A stretch of DNA of 64,000 nt, from assembly GCA_034670405.1 (NCBI GenBank), contig JAXDDX010000010.1, positions 5,553,001 to 5,617,000 of the forward strand. Direction: 5' to 3'. This document shows positions 33,647 to 48,100 of the stretch, one piece after another. A program made the translations under genes and the position numbers. How positions within the stretch are numbered: position 1 is the first letter of the stretch; every line of letters starts with the position of its first letter. The notes below the pieces were generated by a model. It did not search any database, had not been told where the DNA came from, and saw only the letters and a list, made by a program, of their open reading frames with translations. The DNA comes from Hoplostethus atlanticus (taxonomy: Eukaryota; Chordata; Actinopteri; Trachichthyiformes; Trachichthyidae).

Positions 33647-35651
33647 CAAAGGTCATCACTATGACACTGAGGTAAAGTTTCTATATGTATGGCCTTCTGT
33701 AGACCTAGGCCAGTGGTGTCCAATCATCAGACCCTCAGCCCTCCATGGTACATGACTGGACACCACAGACCACCACAGTCTGTCTTACCATGCAGACCAG
33801 TTTACGGTCCTGGATATCGGTATCAGGGTTGTTGTCAGGTTCCTCTCCTCCAGCCATGTTGTCCTCCAAGCCCCCCCCAACCCTCACCACCTCCACATGA
33901 AGACGCCCCGCCACCTAAACACAGGGAGGAGAGCGAAGACGAAACAAACAGCCTCAAACACAAGTAGCCTGGGAAATGTCAATCTGTGGCTGAAAGTTCA
34001 TCTACTAGCTTACTTGCTATTCTAAACATCTAGTTGGCAGTGAAAAAATCCTTTCCACCTTTTCTCCTCAGCTCTTATGTCTTTCCCTAACACTTCATTA
34101 TCATTTCAATCAGACACAATATTGCCTGGGTGCTGTGACCTTTGACCCTTGACCTCCTTACTATTGGTTGATTGTAATGTTGGTGATCTGAGAACTGAAG
34201 CTTATTCTACTATTGAGCTCATTGGAAGTCACTCTGGATAAGAGAGTCACAGAAATTACTAGAAATGAAATGTAAAATCTTCTCCATGAATCAGACTGAT
34301 CGGGTCAATCAAGGTGAAAACTGATCCCTTATCGATTTACCTGTTAAATCAAGCAGAGATGAAGGAAAGGAGACAGACTTAAGGAGAAGATGATTAAAAC
34401 GGGGAAGTGTATGTGGTAACCCAACAGACTGTGTGTAGTATAGTGGGTGTAAAGACCTACCTCCCCTTTCTGGTTGATGATGGGAACAGCGTACTGCAGC
34501 TTGACGTCGTAGAAGAGACAGGAGAGGAAGACGTTAGCGACACCGATCAGACTGTGGTTTTCCTGCTCGTCAAAGAACGGGTCTGCTCGGCGGAAATATG
34601 AGCGCATCACCTGGATGAAGTAGGGACGAGAGCGTTCGAAAGGTTAGAGATACGGCCCTGTAATCAAAAGGCTTCAGGTTCGATCCCAGGAACTATTAAA
34701 AAACTGGATAAAGACTGCACCCCGGAAAAGGCATGACGATGCAGCAAGACACTTTCATCAGGGAAACATTTCTTACAATGGTTTTTCTCTGGATTTTCTA
34801 CAGGTCTCAAACACACACCGGTGTTATCTATGCTACGTAGCTCTGGATGAGAACATCCACTAAATGCCGATAATGTGAATGCAATATAATGAAGGACAGA
34901 GAGACAGGGACAGAAAGAGAGAAGAGCTTACTGATATAGGTCACTAATAGGGTTGTCATTTCTCACAAGGTTGCCATGGTTATCTCAGCTGACTCACAGG
35001 GTTGTCATGATTAGACCAGGTTACTCATGTTACTAGCAGGATGTTTATAGTTAGTGGCAAAGTGGTTGGTTACTGGTGGGGTTGTCATGGTTACCAACGG
35101 GGCAAGTCAGGACCGAAACTTTTCGTTGTTAACCTCCACCTTTATGTGAAATACCCACAAGCATTAGGGCCTTACGGGGGAAAAGCTGCTTTTGTACATG
35201 TATTCTATTGCAGGTTTGACCAATTCAAGTCCTCTTGTCAATCTTTGAAATAATTCATGACTCAGCCATGACCAAATAAAAGACAGTTCCGAACCATAAT
35301 GCAACTTAAATGCTCATATGGGAAGAGGGATAGTATATATCAGGGCTAGTTTATAGGACAGTCAGGTGTTAAGCCAGATAAAAATCAATCAGTTATAATA
35401 GTAACTTTCTAGTGGGGCTGTCATGCTTAATGACAGGGTTTTCATGGTTACTGGTAGGATTGTCATGGTAACTCTCAGGGTCATGGTGGTAACTCACAGG
35501 GTTGTCATGGTGATGGAGGAGGTAGTCCTGCCACTCCTGGTAGAGCTCCCTCATGTCAACCAGGCGGTTCTCCATCTTCTCCAAACTCCAGATTTGTTTG
35601 CCCCGACACCGACGACGAACCTGAACCGCTGGTTCACTAAGCACCGCATCC

Positions 35652-35698
<47 letters not shown>

Positions 35699-38560
35699 AG
35701 ACACAGACACCCACACACATACATAGGTGGTTCAGTATGTTTAGAGAACAGGGCTGTAGTGGAAACAGAGGACAGGACACCTCAGTGTGTGTGTGTGTGT
35801 GTGTGTATGTGTGTGTGTGTGTGTGAGACCTTGCGGTTAGCGTTGAGGTTATCTGCTGGGACCTGCAGGGTGACTCTATACTCAGTGTGCCGCTCCAGCT
35901 CCTCAGAAATGAAGCTTGCCTCCTGCACCAGGAGGTTTGCCCTCACTACCTGCTCCCTCAGCCTACGCAGACTCCTCACCAACACTGCCTCCCTGTAGGG
36001 GAGGAGAGGAGGGGGAGGAGGAGGATGAGGAGGAGATGGTGAACAGGAGGAGGGCTGGGATGTATGCCTCATACATAAGGAGAGACGAGGTGTTTAGTTC
36101 ATACATCCAGAGTGACTTACAGTAGTTACAATATATATAAACAGTCTCTTCATCCTTTCAATTGTTCTAGTTGCTACTACTTGAGACCTGAAATTAAATC
36201 CCATTAAATTATTTTTTCTCTTTTAATAGGATATAGTAACCAGCACAATGAAGGCGTTTTAGTTTCCATGTTTTATACACTGTCAGAAACTGACTGTCAG
36301 CAGCCTTTTGTTTTTACCGTGATTGTGCTGGTTGTTCTATTTGCAGCTGAAAAGCCCCAGTTTTCCCACAGGGGTCATTAGTTTCATCTTACCTTATGGC
36401 TTTTTAAAGGCCAGAATATGAATACATCACACAGATATGGAGGAAAACACATATATTGACCTGTCCTCGCTCCACTGCCTCAGTCTGCTCTGGGCGCTGG
36501 ACGAGTGGCTCATCCCTCCCGTGCTGAGTCTCTCCAGGCTGCGGTAGTGAGGCTGCTGCCCCGGACCTGGCTGCCCAGGCGCCGGTGCGCCACTCTGGGC
36601 CAACTGACGCTCCGGGTTCAGCCTCTGGCGGAGCTGCTGCAGCTCCTGCTCGTACATCTGCCTCTGGCGCTCCAGAGCCGAGCGCTTCTCCTCCTCATGC
36701 TGCCTCTCCAGGGACTGAAGGACGGCCTGCATGGGGTCTGATAGATAGGAGACAAGGGAGATGACTGAGAAAACACAGACATGGAGGCAAACTGACTGGA
36801 GTTCTGTCTATGGAGGAATGTGGAGATAATAGAGATAGAAGACATTATTTAGAACTGACTGAAAAAAATCAACATTTTTAGATCTTTAGAAATGCTCGTA
36901 TAAAATTGAAATATATCTGAATATCTATAATATCTAATTTATGAAATTGCTGTCACACCATATATTTAATTCAAATACTGTGTTTTAACTGTGATCAAGG
37001 ACTTCTGTTGAATAAAAATATATATATATATTATTTATTTTTATTATGTAATCTTGTTTGGAGAAATATCATTGGAGTAAACTAAGCATTCATGTCAGTC
37101 AGCATTAATGATTTTGTTTTCCCAACTCGGCCCTCCTCACCGTTGTTGCCCAGGGCCTTCATCATGACCTCTGTCTGGGCGAACTCGTAGGAGAAGCTGA
37201 CTTCGCTGGACACTTCACTGGCTGTGTCTCCGTCTGCATCCAGCTGCTCGCTGCTGCCGCTGTTCTTCATCACACCGCCCTCACCCTCCTCATCCTCTTT
37301 AGACCGCCTCTTTGGCAGGTTGATCCTGGAGGAAGGACATCCAGTTATTTCACTCTAGTCTTTGGTTTCTTTTGGTTGATTTGTTATAGGCACAGGGCTC
37401 AATGATTAGGTTAAGTTATGAGACAAAAGGGAAAAAGTGAGGAGAAAAAGTAAAAAATAAAGAAGGTAGGAAGAAGAAGAGGAAGATGAAGCCTTTTCAT
37501 AAAGTTTGGTTAGTGATTATTAAGTGATAATGTACAGTGAAGTGAGTCTTTGATGCAGTTAAAAGCCTTATAGTGATATATATGATTGTTCGTCTCTATC
37601 AATTCAGTTTTGCGATTTTGGTTTACTTTGATAAAAAATTGTGGGAGGTCTATAAATTAAATAGTTTATGAAACAACAGTGATGAGGCTCATATGGATGA
37701 TTTTGAATGAATTTCTGATGTTTTAAACTCTGGACGGTAGCTATAGTGGAAGGGAGGAAGGAGTATCTACCTGAAGAAGTGGTTGTTTCCCCAGAGGATT
37801 CGGTCGCCATGGTGAAGCTGCAGTCCACTGGTTACCGGAGAACCATTAACACACGTCCTACAACACCGGTACAGATGGTGGTGATGTTAACATCTGCCGT
37901 TCAAAAGCCCTCACAGCACCAGTAGTGCATAAGTTGATAGCAGCGGTGGCCCCAGAGGGACCGCAGGGCTCACAAGACAAATAACATGCTAGCTTTTCTC
38001 CTCCGCTGAGTTACCTGCAACCATGTGTCAGCGATGTTGCTGTTCCTTACCGGGAGTTGCGGTAGGGGGTGAGGACGACGGCAGCATCTGATGTAATGTC
38101 GATGACGCAGTGCTCTGCCTGGATACCCATCCCACATAGCTGGATGTCCTGGGAGTCTGCTGAGCCGACCTTAGTGTGTTCCTGAAACACAACGTCCAAC
38201 AGGTTAATTTATTACACTTAATAAACCTGTGTATTAACCTATGGGAAGTACTATCGGAAGCTTTTAACACTTATTCTCATATTAAATGTGTTACTGCGGC
38301 ATGGAAACATCCTTTCACTTTTGGTTTTTGAAGTCTGCATGCTATTATTATTTTGCATGGTGCATGGAAATATAGCCACTGTTAACTGCAACAGGATGTG
38401 TGTATGTGTGTGCATTTGTATGTACCTTCAGGTAGTAGACCAGCAGTTCGTTGAGGGCAGGGTCTGCGTTCAGGTTGACCAGAAAGCTCTTATCATCTCC
38501 GACTCTGATCCCTGAAGACTGTAGAGAAATACCCAAACTCTCCAATTGCTTCTGACGCTC

Positions 38561-38618
<58 letters not shown>

Positions 38619-39467
38619 GTTGAATACATATACTGAGAACAGAAGGTATATGTCGCTGTGCAAAAGTATTCAGCCAGATTTTCACATTTTTCTAACTGAA
38701 CTTGGTCAGATGTTTTGTAGTATATAGAGTCTGAGAGGGAAAAAGCTTCTCTCATTTGTTTGGTGTGCAAGATAGTCCAACATCTAATCTATGTGAAAAC
38801 GTAAATCACCCCAGGAACTGGAATCAAATACCATCCATCATCAGGGTTTCCCATATACTGATTATATTTGGGCGGGCGGTCCAGGAAAATTAACAGCTGG
38901 CACTCAAACCATTTATTCTCTTTGGTTCAATAATTACACAAATGTTTTCAAACTGAGTGTCTGTCTTACCTGTGCAATCTCCTCGGTTTTGCGGAGTTTC
39001 TCCTCCCAGGTGACGGTCATCTCCTGGATCAACTTCTCTGACTCCTCCAGACGCTCCTTCAGCTCTGGAGCCTTCAGAGACTGGAGGAGACGAGAGGAGA
39101 GGAGAGGTTGAAGGGAAGAGAAGGGAGGAGACATGAATTTCACGCCTAGATTTCTGTCTGTCAGTTCATCTCAGGTCACAGTCTTGTCTCTCTCTCTCCA
39201 TGTCTCTCTATCAGTGCATGTCTCGCTCTCACCTCGGCCTGGGTCAGTTGATCTCGTAGTTTCTCTACTTCCTCTCGTAGCTCTCGGATGATGCGAGCGT
39301 TGGGGTCTTCGTTGACGACGGCGTGATTAACGATGCTCTTGGCTCGGTCTGCGTAGCGCAGCGTCGACAGTGTCTCCTCGTAGTTGTCTGCCGACGGGCT
39401 CACCGTGGCAACCATCGCTGTGCGACTGTTGCCGCCCAGGCTGTCCTGGAGATGGGTGAACGAGAGG

Positions 39468-39503
<36 letters not shown>

Positions 39504-40204
39504 TGATGGAAACAGTCTGGTTTACCCCTTTCTGCCTTTATATGGGAAAAACCCCATCAACCTGGTGAAGACCTGCTCATCCAGTCTTGTCTCAATAAGC
39601 AGCTCTAGCACTAATGTTAGTGTTATTAGTGTTTCATAACATTTAGATGAATACTGTACCAGATGATACAAGATGATGATACATTGCACCATGTTATTTT
39701 TGGCCAAGATAATTGTACCATGAAAATTTGATAGCGGCCCATCCTTGGGGGTGAGTGTGTTAGGTATAGCATGGTGTGTGTGTCGTGTGTGTGCACCTTC
39801 AGCAGCCACGTCAGCACAGAGTCTCTGTAGGGAACAAACTTGTTCTTGTTCTTGGCAGTTCCCTGGTCAGCCAGTGCCGAGATCACCAGACCTAGCGTGG
39901 TCAGAGACCTGACACACACAAACACACCAGGCTTAATTCCTTTTCATTGAATTCAATTCAAAATGTGCATTGAAACTGCTGTGTGAGTATAGAAGCATGT
40001 GTGCATGCATGTGTGTTGTGTACCCGTCTGTTAGTCTACGTGTGTGTGTCTGTCTATGTCTTTATGTTTGTGTGTCTGTTTTTATGTACTTGTTGATGTT
40101 GCTTCCCTCCTTCAGTCGTTCTCCTGCTGCTCCGGTCTTGGCTGCTCGCTCACTTCCAGCTAAATCTACCAGACTTAACCGACTCACCTTCTCCCCACTC
40201 GTCT

Positions 40205-40270
<66 letters not shown>

Positions 40271-42104
40271 TCAGTGTTTCATTCGTTTTTTTCATTTCAT
40301 TTTTCTACTTACATCTAGTATCCATTGGCTCTTTTGGCCTAAACAAGCTGCTTTGCCATGTTGAACTAGTACAACAGGCCCACATTCAGTTTGTGCTATT
40401 TTGACCATAAATCATGATCAAATAAGAACCATTCACCTACAGGACCTGATCCTGGACGGGTCCCAGGAGAGAACCAAAACTACCCCTACATATATAAAAC
40501 ACTCTGGATGAAACAGAGTAAAATAAACTTCAGTTCCTAGATCACCAACATTACAAGCAATTAATAGTAAGGAGGTCAAGGGTCAGAGGTCACAGTACCC
40601 TGCCAATACATGGAACACATTCTTGTGACCCAAGAATGATCATGGATGATAGTCAAGTGCTAGGAAAGGCAAGCTGAGGAGAAAAGCTTGTAGGACAGCA
40701 AGCATCCACCCTGCTGAAATGTCCTTGAGCATGACGTTTTGTTTGCTTGCATAAAATTCACATTAACAAATGCATGAGCCTGTATTTACACAGAAGCTAT
40801 GTTTGTCTTACATGTTACCAGAAAATCAAGCTGCACATGACAGTAGAGAATCATATGCACTGTTCTGATGACTATGCCGTTTTGCTGCTGGCAGTCAAGA
40901 GCAGGCAAGGGAGTTGTGCATCAGCAAAATATGACCTGCAGGAAACAATTCTGGCAGTTTTATGTAGAGTACTGGATAGCAGACTAGGCCTACACCCCCA
41001 TATCTCCAGGCAATAGTCCAGCCCTACACCTCCATACCAGGCCATGGTCCAGGCTGGCTCCCCAATGATGGAATGACCTGTGACCTTCCCACTGCAGCCA
41101 GGACAGCAGAGTGAATGACTTCCCCTCTACTCACTGTGCTTGATCTAGTAAACGTTAGCTTCCTTCTAACTCCATGTTATGTCTTTCCCCTCTTACATCA
41201 TGGTTCCATGGCCACAGGAATATTGTAAGGACACTGTGACCTCTGACCTCTGACCCTTGACCTGCTTAGCATTGGTTGCTTGTAAAGTGATCTAGGAATT
41301 GAATCTTATTCTACTGTTGACCTCAGTGAAGTCAAATAAACTGGAAATTTAGCTCTATTCTCAATAGTACAGAACAGTAGATTCTAGACACACACACACA
41401 TTTGCTCTCTAACACACACATCTCCCTCACTCTGTGTCTCTCCCTCTGTGTCTGATGGAAAGGAGAAGATGAAAGGAAAGATAGGAGTGTGTATGTGTTA
41501 GAAAGAAAGAAAGAGTGTGTGTGTGTGTGTTGGAGGAGGTGTGTGTGTGTGGGGAGGGGGTAATGCATAGTGGAAAGTGCAGGGAGAAAGAGCCTGTCCA
41601 GAGAAAGAGAGAGAAAGAAATGAACTAAGCGTTTTGTTTGTTAGTAGAAAAGGTAATGAAAAGAGCAATAAAGCCCCCAGCCAACCAGCTGCTGACTCTG
41701 CAGTAGAACCAGACACATCTGTAATTAGCTGAAGAAATCAAACCCTATGCCTACACAGGGTACTTGCCAAAGAGCCAAACCTAAGACTTTTTAAAAGACA
41801 TTTGTAATTCTACCTGGAATTGAATTTAATATCAAATTAAAAAACAAAACAATGAAACAAAGTTGGCAGAACCAGCCTATCTGATTTCACATAGCTCATG
41901 AAAGTTCTGATACTATAAATGGGAAGGATAAGGAGAATATATATAAAATAATAATTAAATTAGTGAAGCAGATACAAACCTTCTTCTCTATTAATCTAAG
42001 TAAGAGTGCACATACGCACATTGCATGGTGAGAACATCTCACAACTGTATTTAAGGCCTTCAGTTTAGATCAGTCCACCTGATAGAGGAACAAAAACCTA
42101 CAAC

Positions 42105-42139
<35 letters not shown>

Positions 42140-45100
42140 CCAATTCCATTTCTATGACACATAGTTCATCACTTGCATGACCACTCTTTGCCAGCATATG
42201 TGCCTAAATATCTCTTTTCTTGTGTTGAATAGCTGAGAGTGGATTACCATCCACTGTGGTCAGCGCGCAACAAAGCTAACTTCCTGCTAACAGACTTCTG
42301 TAATCAGGAGATTTGATATCTGGCTTATTTGTCCTCCATAAGTAACCAGATCAGCAGCAGTGTGTCAGCCTCCTTGGCAGCCGCCTTATTTAACCAGACA
42401 CTCAACATCCGTTCCATCATTCACAACACTGTCTGGGCCACCAGGGGGCATACAGGAGCTCCCAGGACCATATGATCTACAAGTCAGAGTGTTTCCTGTC
42501 CAGTCATTCAACGGGGTCGTGCCACCACAGCAACAACGCAACCAGCTCAGCTAGAGAGAAGAAGAAAACAGAGTTTAACTCAGTTTCCTCAAAGTTTTCT
42601 ATTACTGACATGGATCCTTAACATAACTAATAATTAGTCCAGTGGAGCTCCCAGTGGAAAACAGGAGAAGTCTGTGGTTGCACTGGTAAACCTCCCAGTG
42701 TCAATGTGTGGAACTGGATGAATGTGGAGAAGGGTGGGGCTCGGTCAACCTTCCTTGCAGACATAAAGGTTAAACAAGGATCCATCTAAGATCCGCTGAA
42801 GCATTACATTACATTACATTACATTACAGTCATTTAGCAGACGCTTTTACCCAAAGTGACTTACCATAAGTGCATTCAACATAGGTAGGCAAGAGAACTA
42901 CAACTTACATAATGCAGTAAAGTATTAAGGATAAAGCAGCCTGCAGTAGACAGAACCATTACAGCTACAACACAGTGAGAGAGGAAACAGTGGTGATGGT
43001 AGTGAAGGACAGCGGTGACCTCAGAGAGCCGACATCTCCAAAATGTCAAGATTTTCAACAACTAAGAAAACACTGGGCTTCAACCAGGAATGAGACGATA
43101 TGACGAAAAAAAAAAGATCTATATTATATGATAAAGCAGAGTTCTTGTCTGGGCACAGCTTGGCACCTTAAGAACAGGAATGTGAAAAATGAGAGGAATA
43201 AGACAACGATGACATGGGAGACCAGCTCTCAGTTACAGTAAAGTACATAACTGAACTACAGATATGGCAGACATTAACAGTCAGGGGAAAATAAAGAAAG
43301 CTGACTCATACAGATGCAGGATGGGTCAGCCGACTGACTGACTCACTGACTGACGGACTGACTAAATGTTTGTCTGGCTGACTGACGGACCCACCGACTG
43401 ATTGGATGACTGGCTGAACCTACTGACTGAGCACCTGAGCGACTGACTGAGTGCCTGGTGAAAACAGAGCAGGCTGTATCAGCTGACTGACTGACTGCCG
43501 TGTCTGTTAATTATTAACAGGGTTTGCTGGTGGTGAGTCCATGTGGAAACGAGGGCAAGGAGCAGGAGAGGCAAAGTGGGTCAGTGAGAACGGAGAACGG
43601 CTAATTTAGGTCTTTCCTTAGGAGTGGAGTGGCTGGTCAGACCTGACGTCAACTCCTTGGAGACACTGTGCAGACTTCCAGGTACAACACAAGACATGAG
43701 AAATAAATCTTCCCACTGGTTCCCCTGAGATTCAGCCTGGGTACAACAGCAGGCCAGCCATGCGCCATATTTAATCTCCTAACACACACATCATACACAC
43801 TCCTCTACAGATTCAACCAGGGCAGGGAGCTACCTTTTTGCCCACCGGCCACAGCGGCTGATGGATCCAATCTTATCTTACCAGCCAAAGATTACACTGG
43901 TAGAGAAGACAGCCTTCACATTTAGCTTGTGGTAACTTCCTACACAACCTGTCGCTCTTTATGCCCGTTATCACAAAATTATCCATTTCAACTGTATTAC
44001 AGTCTGTTGAAGCAGAGAAACACAAATTCAACATTTTAGGATGGATAACATGACAGAAATACAAAATCTATATTTAACATTGGTGCAGAAATGAAGTTTT
44101 AAGTTGGTAAGTTAGTCTACTCTTCTACTATGCTGATATATATTAGTATATCCTAGTATACATAGCGTGTTGATTTCCATGTTCTCTGCTTGGCCCTGCC
44201 TCTCAGTGTGATGTATCTACACCAACGTACACCTGACAGGAGAGAGCGTCTGGGCCCAGTCTACACACAGAGAGAAAGACAGGTCTAATGTTTGATGGGC
44301 TGAGGGTAAATTCAAAGGGAAGCTCAGCGGCTCTGTAGCGGTAGGTAGGTGCTGAGACTAAGAATCTGGGACAACAGAAGGAGAGGGAGGAAAGGTATTT
44401 AATGTCTGGCTGGATTCAGTGTAAACTAGGACGGACACATTGAGGTGTAGCGGTGGTGAATGTTGAGATGTGGGACGAGCAGGCGGAGGCTTGGCTTCTG
44501 CAGTAGGGTCAACGGAGGAGGTTTCATCAGAGCTAAAATAAGATTCTCTAAACAATGATACTTTCTGCACTGCAGGACTGCTTACCCTATGGATACACAT
44601 ACTATTTATTATGCCATGGGAGCGGGTTAAACTGCAGAGGCTGCCATTGTAGAGATCCTCCTTCTTACTGCATGCTTGCTGCTCTACTGCTGCACTTTTT
44701 CTCCACCCCCAAGAAGAAAAAAAAATTAAACGCACCTCAGGTCCAGAAGGAGTTCATTGTATATAAACTGAGGCATCATCATTCATTTCATCTCCTCCCT
44801 CATAGTAATGAAAACAAACGATGTGTGTGCGTTGAAATGAGTGTGTGTTCCCAAGTGTCTTACCCCAGACTGCAGGTCTTTGAGTGTGTGGGTGAGGATG
44901 ATGTTGAAGACGGCGTGCGACCGACTGCTCTCCTCGTTCATGTTGGTGGCAGCGACCGTCCGAGACTTATTTCCCTCCGACATCAGAGACTCAATGTCCT
45001 GTCAAGAAAAAGAAGAAAAAAGAAAATTACAATTAAACAATAAATAAGAGCTAGTAAGATAAATAATACTGCCAGTAAGAATTGAAAGCAGCGTTACGAG

Positions 45101-48100
45101 AAGAATAAATCTGGCAAATACGACCATCTTAGAGCAGACTAATCCGTCTAGTCCAGCACATTTTTCAGAATAAAGTATCCCTTGTTTCCTAACAAACTGC
45201 CTTCTTCTTGCTGCCAGAATCTTTACCAAATCACCCCTGTCCTTCAGAAACTCCACTGGTTCCCATAAAACACAGAATCTCCTCATCGTCTACAAACCCC
45301 TCGATGGCTTTGCTCCACCATACATCTCCTCATTCCTCAGGACCTACACCAGAAAAACACCTAAACACTTTTTTTTATGTGAATGTTCCAGAATAGAGAA
45401 ACAAAGCTGGCAAAACCAGCCTAGTTCTGATTAAAGACAGCCAATGAAAGTTGTTAAACTATAAATGGGCACTATAAGAAAAAGGAAATGAAGCGACATG
45501 AAGTCAGAGTAAATCAGATATTTATCATATCGTACTCCTAAGCCTGTTTTGTGTTAATCTAAGTGTGGACATGCACGGTGAACAAAATAAGACCTCTAAT
45601 AACTGTATTTAAGACATTTTTACCTTGTAGTTGGCCACAGCTAGCCGAGACAGGCCGTCCACATAAGGACCCAGAACCTTATGTTCCCTCACCCTCAGAG
45701 CCTGTCTGCTCCTGGACAAGAAAACAAGAAGAGGTTAAAACACAAACAGACGTCAATGTGATTGTCAATAAATCTTTATTCAACTCCACTGATATGCGTC
45801 GTCTACTGTAGATATGTGAAATAATAATAATAATAATAATGAAAAACTTTATTTATAAGCACTTTTCTTACGCAAAGTACAAAACGCTTCACAAAGAAAT
45901 TCAAATTTAAAAAAACATACATTTGTACACATATACAATACATGTAAGACTTTATAAGACACACAAAAAGCAAACATAAAATAGTATATTAAGTTAATCG
46001 ATAAAAGTGAATTTTCAGTTGGCTCTTAAAAACGTTAGAGGAATGTATTTCTTCAGGCAAATAGTTTGAGTTTAGGTGCCCTAATAACAAAGAGCTTTAG
46101 ACTTTAATGTATGTAGAGTATGTGATATGTCTGTTGTCCTGTACCGTGTGTGTCAGTGTGTACTGTACAACTATATTAGTGATTGAAATGTCTCTGCTTT
46201 CACCATAACAAATTCCTTTATATTTCTTATACTTAACAATCAGAATCATTTTAGTTGCTAACAATAAAACATGGTTTGTAATCTTACCTGATCCTTCATG
46301 ACAATCTATTTGGCATTTGGGTGATGAACAAAGTCGTTAACCCAAACCCAAATAATACACTCATCCTAATGACGTTATAATTACTGTTATCATTGTCAGT
46401 AAGGTTGGAACTACCAACACACTGCAGGAAGAGAGGAGTGGAGTCTATCTCTGACGGAAAACTGTCTGTCTGTCTGTCTCTCATTTCTGCTGTCTTTCGT
46501 CCAGGCACAGACACCACTGACATACACATAAAGAAACACATGTAGTTTCTGTTGTTTGTTCCTGAACCAGTTAAGAGAATCCCAAGAGTCTGTAGTCAGC
46601 TCCACCAATCAGAAGTAATGTATTAACAGGTGAGGCTCAGCTGGTTTGGTCCAAGGCGCTGCAGCAGTGATGGTTAGTTATTTTCTACTGTCTGATTTTG
46701 AACCATTCGATTATTGAATTAAGACAATGAAACACAAAACTCCAAACAGGATCAAATCTACTTATTTCAGCTGAATTGAACTACAACTGAGGTGATTAAC
46801 TCACTGGCTTTTACTGGCATTACATTTGCATCTGGCCATTACTGCAACATTCCCCCACTCTATGGAGATGTTTATTTAATTTGGCTTCCTGACCCTGATT
46901 AAAACTCCTTCCAGGCCTGAGAGCTTCATCATTCTGCGCTCCACAGCAAAGCCCATATGGCTGTCAGATGGTCTGCTCCTCTATGGCCTATTTTACTGAG
47001 GTTAAAGGTCATGTAGTGAGTGAAGGTCAAAGGTTGTGCTGTCTGGGGCTGCAGACCAAAGCCCGGGCCTGATTTACTGCTGACCTGCTGGACATGAACC
47101 GCTCTCCAACAGCGACTGCAGGCTGACCACAGCAGCTGGTGGAACCAAAATCCACCAGCCAACTAGATGTTTAGACTCCAAAGGATGATTGGATACCTGT
47201 AGAGCAGACCAACTTACCACCTACTTTCACCATTTTACCAGCAAACTAGATGTTTAGAGTAGGATTTCAAATGATGGCTGGTTACTGTAGAGTTGACTAA
47301 CTTATCAGGCACATATCATATTTACGAGTACTTGGCTGGTCAGGCCATTATAGATAATACATGTGGCAATGGAAACAATTGTAGTCCTATCAGAATATTG
47401 GTCTGCATGATGGACTTATATAATTTTGAACATTATAAAACTTTTTCAGGACCTACAGGCACAATCAAACCTGACAATACGAACAATCAAACCTGACAAA
47501 CCCAACATAACAATCCGATCCTTGGAGCTGTGGTCTGTCGGCCTTGGCTGAGTGAGTTACACCACATCCCAGTAATCACATACAGCTACAGCTGGAACTG
47601 TTGCTGATGTGGTGGCTAGTTTAGTTGAGATCTTTGTGATATAATATACTCATTTTTTTCTACTGTGTATCATTTGAGAATCAATTCTCTGCAGTACTAA
47701 TGCCAGATAGATGCATGATAAATACATGAATGAGGACTACAGCTACCACTGCACTGTGCACAGTCAAACTACTTGAAGCTAAGCTACGGTCACACTTCCT
47801 CTCCTTGGTTTCTGTCCCTCCCTCATCTATATGTACTTATTTTACTTTTTACAAGGACAGGACAACCACAGCGGCGCATGGCAAGCAAACTGCCCATGCT
47901 TGATTACAGCATTAAGCTAGTATTGGCCCTTTTTCAACACCCATCCACAGAGCAGGTTGGTATACACATACATGAACATGGGTTTAAGGATAATTCCAGC
48001 CATGGTGAAAGCTAAGCCCAGGACTTCAGAGTGCCCTTCCTCCCTTCCTGTGACTTTTTGTGGTAACCTGTAGCTTGAGGGATTTCATAGAGGTCCCACA

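Noticed and set aside
33708-33766. Small hAT-like element with GTGGTGTCCA ends
   Set aside because: The ends are inverted (GTGGTGTCCAATCAT / ATGACTGGACACCAC) but it is under 60 bases and I see no target duplication; it may be a deletion relic but cannot be supported.
45208-45396. Short open frame near 45.2 kb as an exon
   Set aside because: No fitting kif13b segment; the sequence resembles a LINE ORF2 tail ([19 protein letters not shown]-like in other frames) and kif13b exons 7 and 8 already join in frame.
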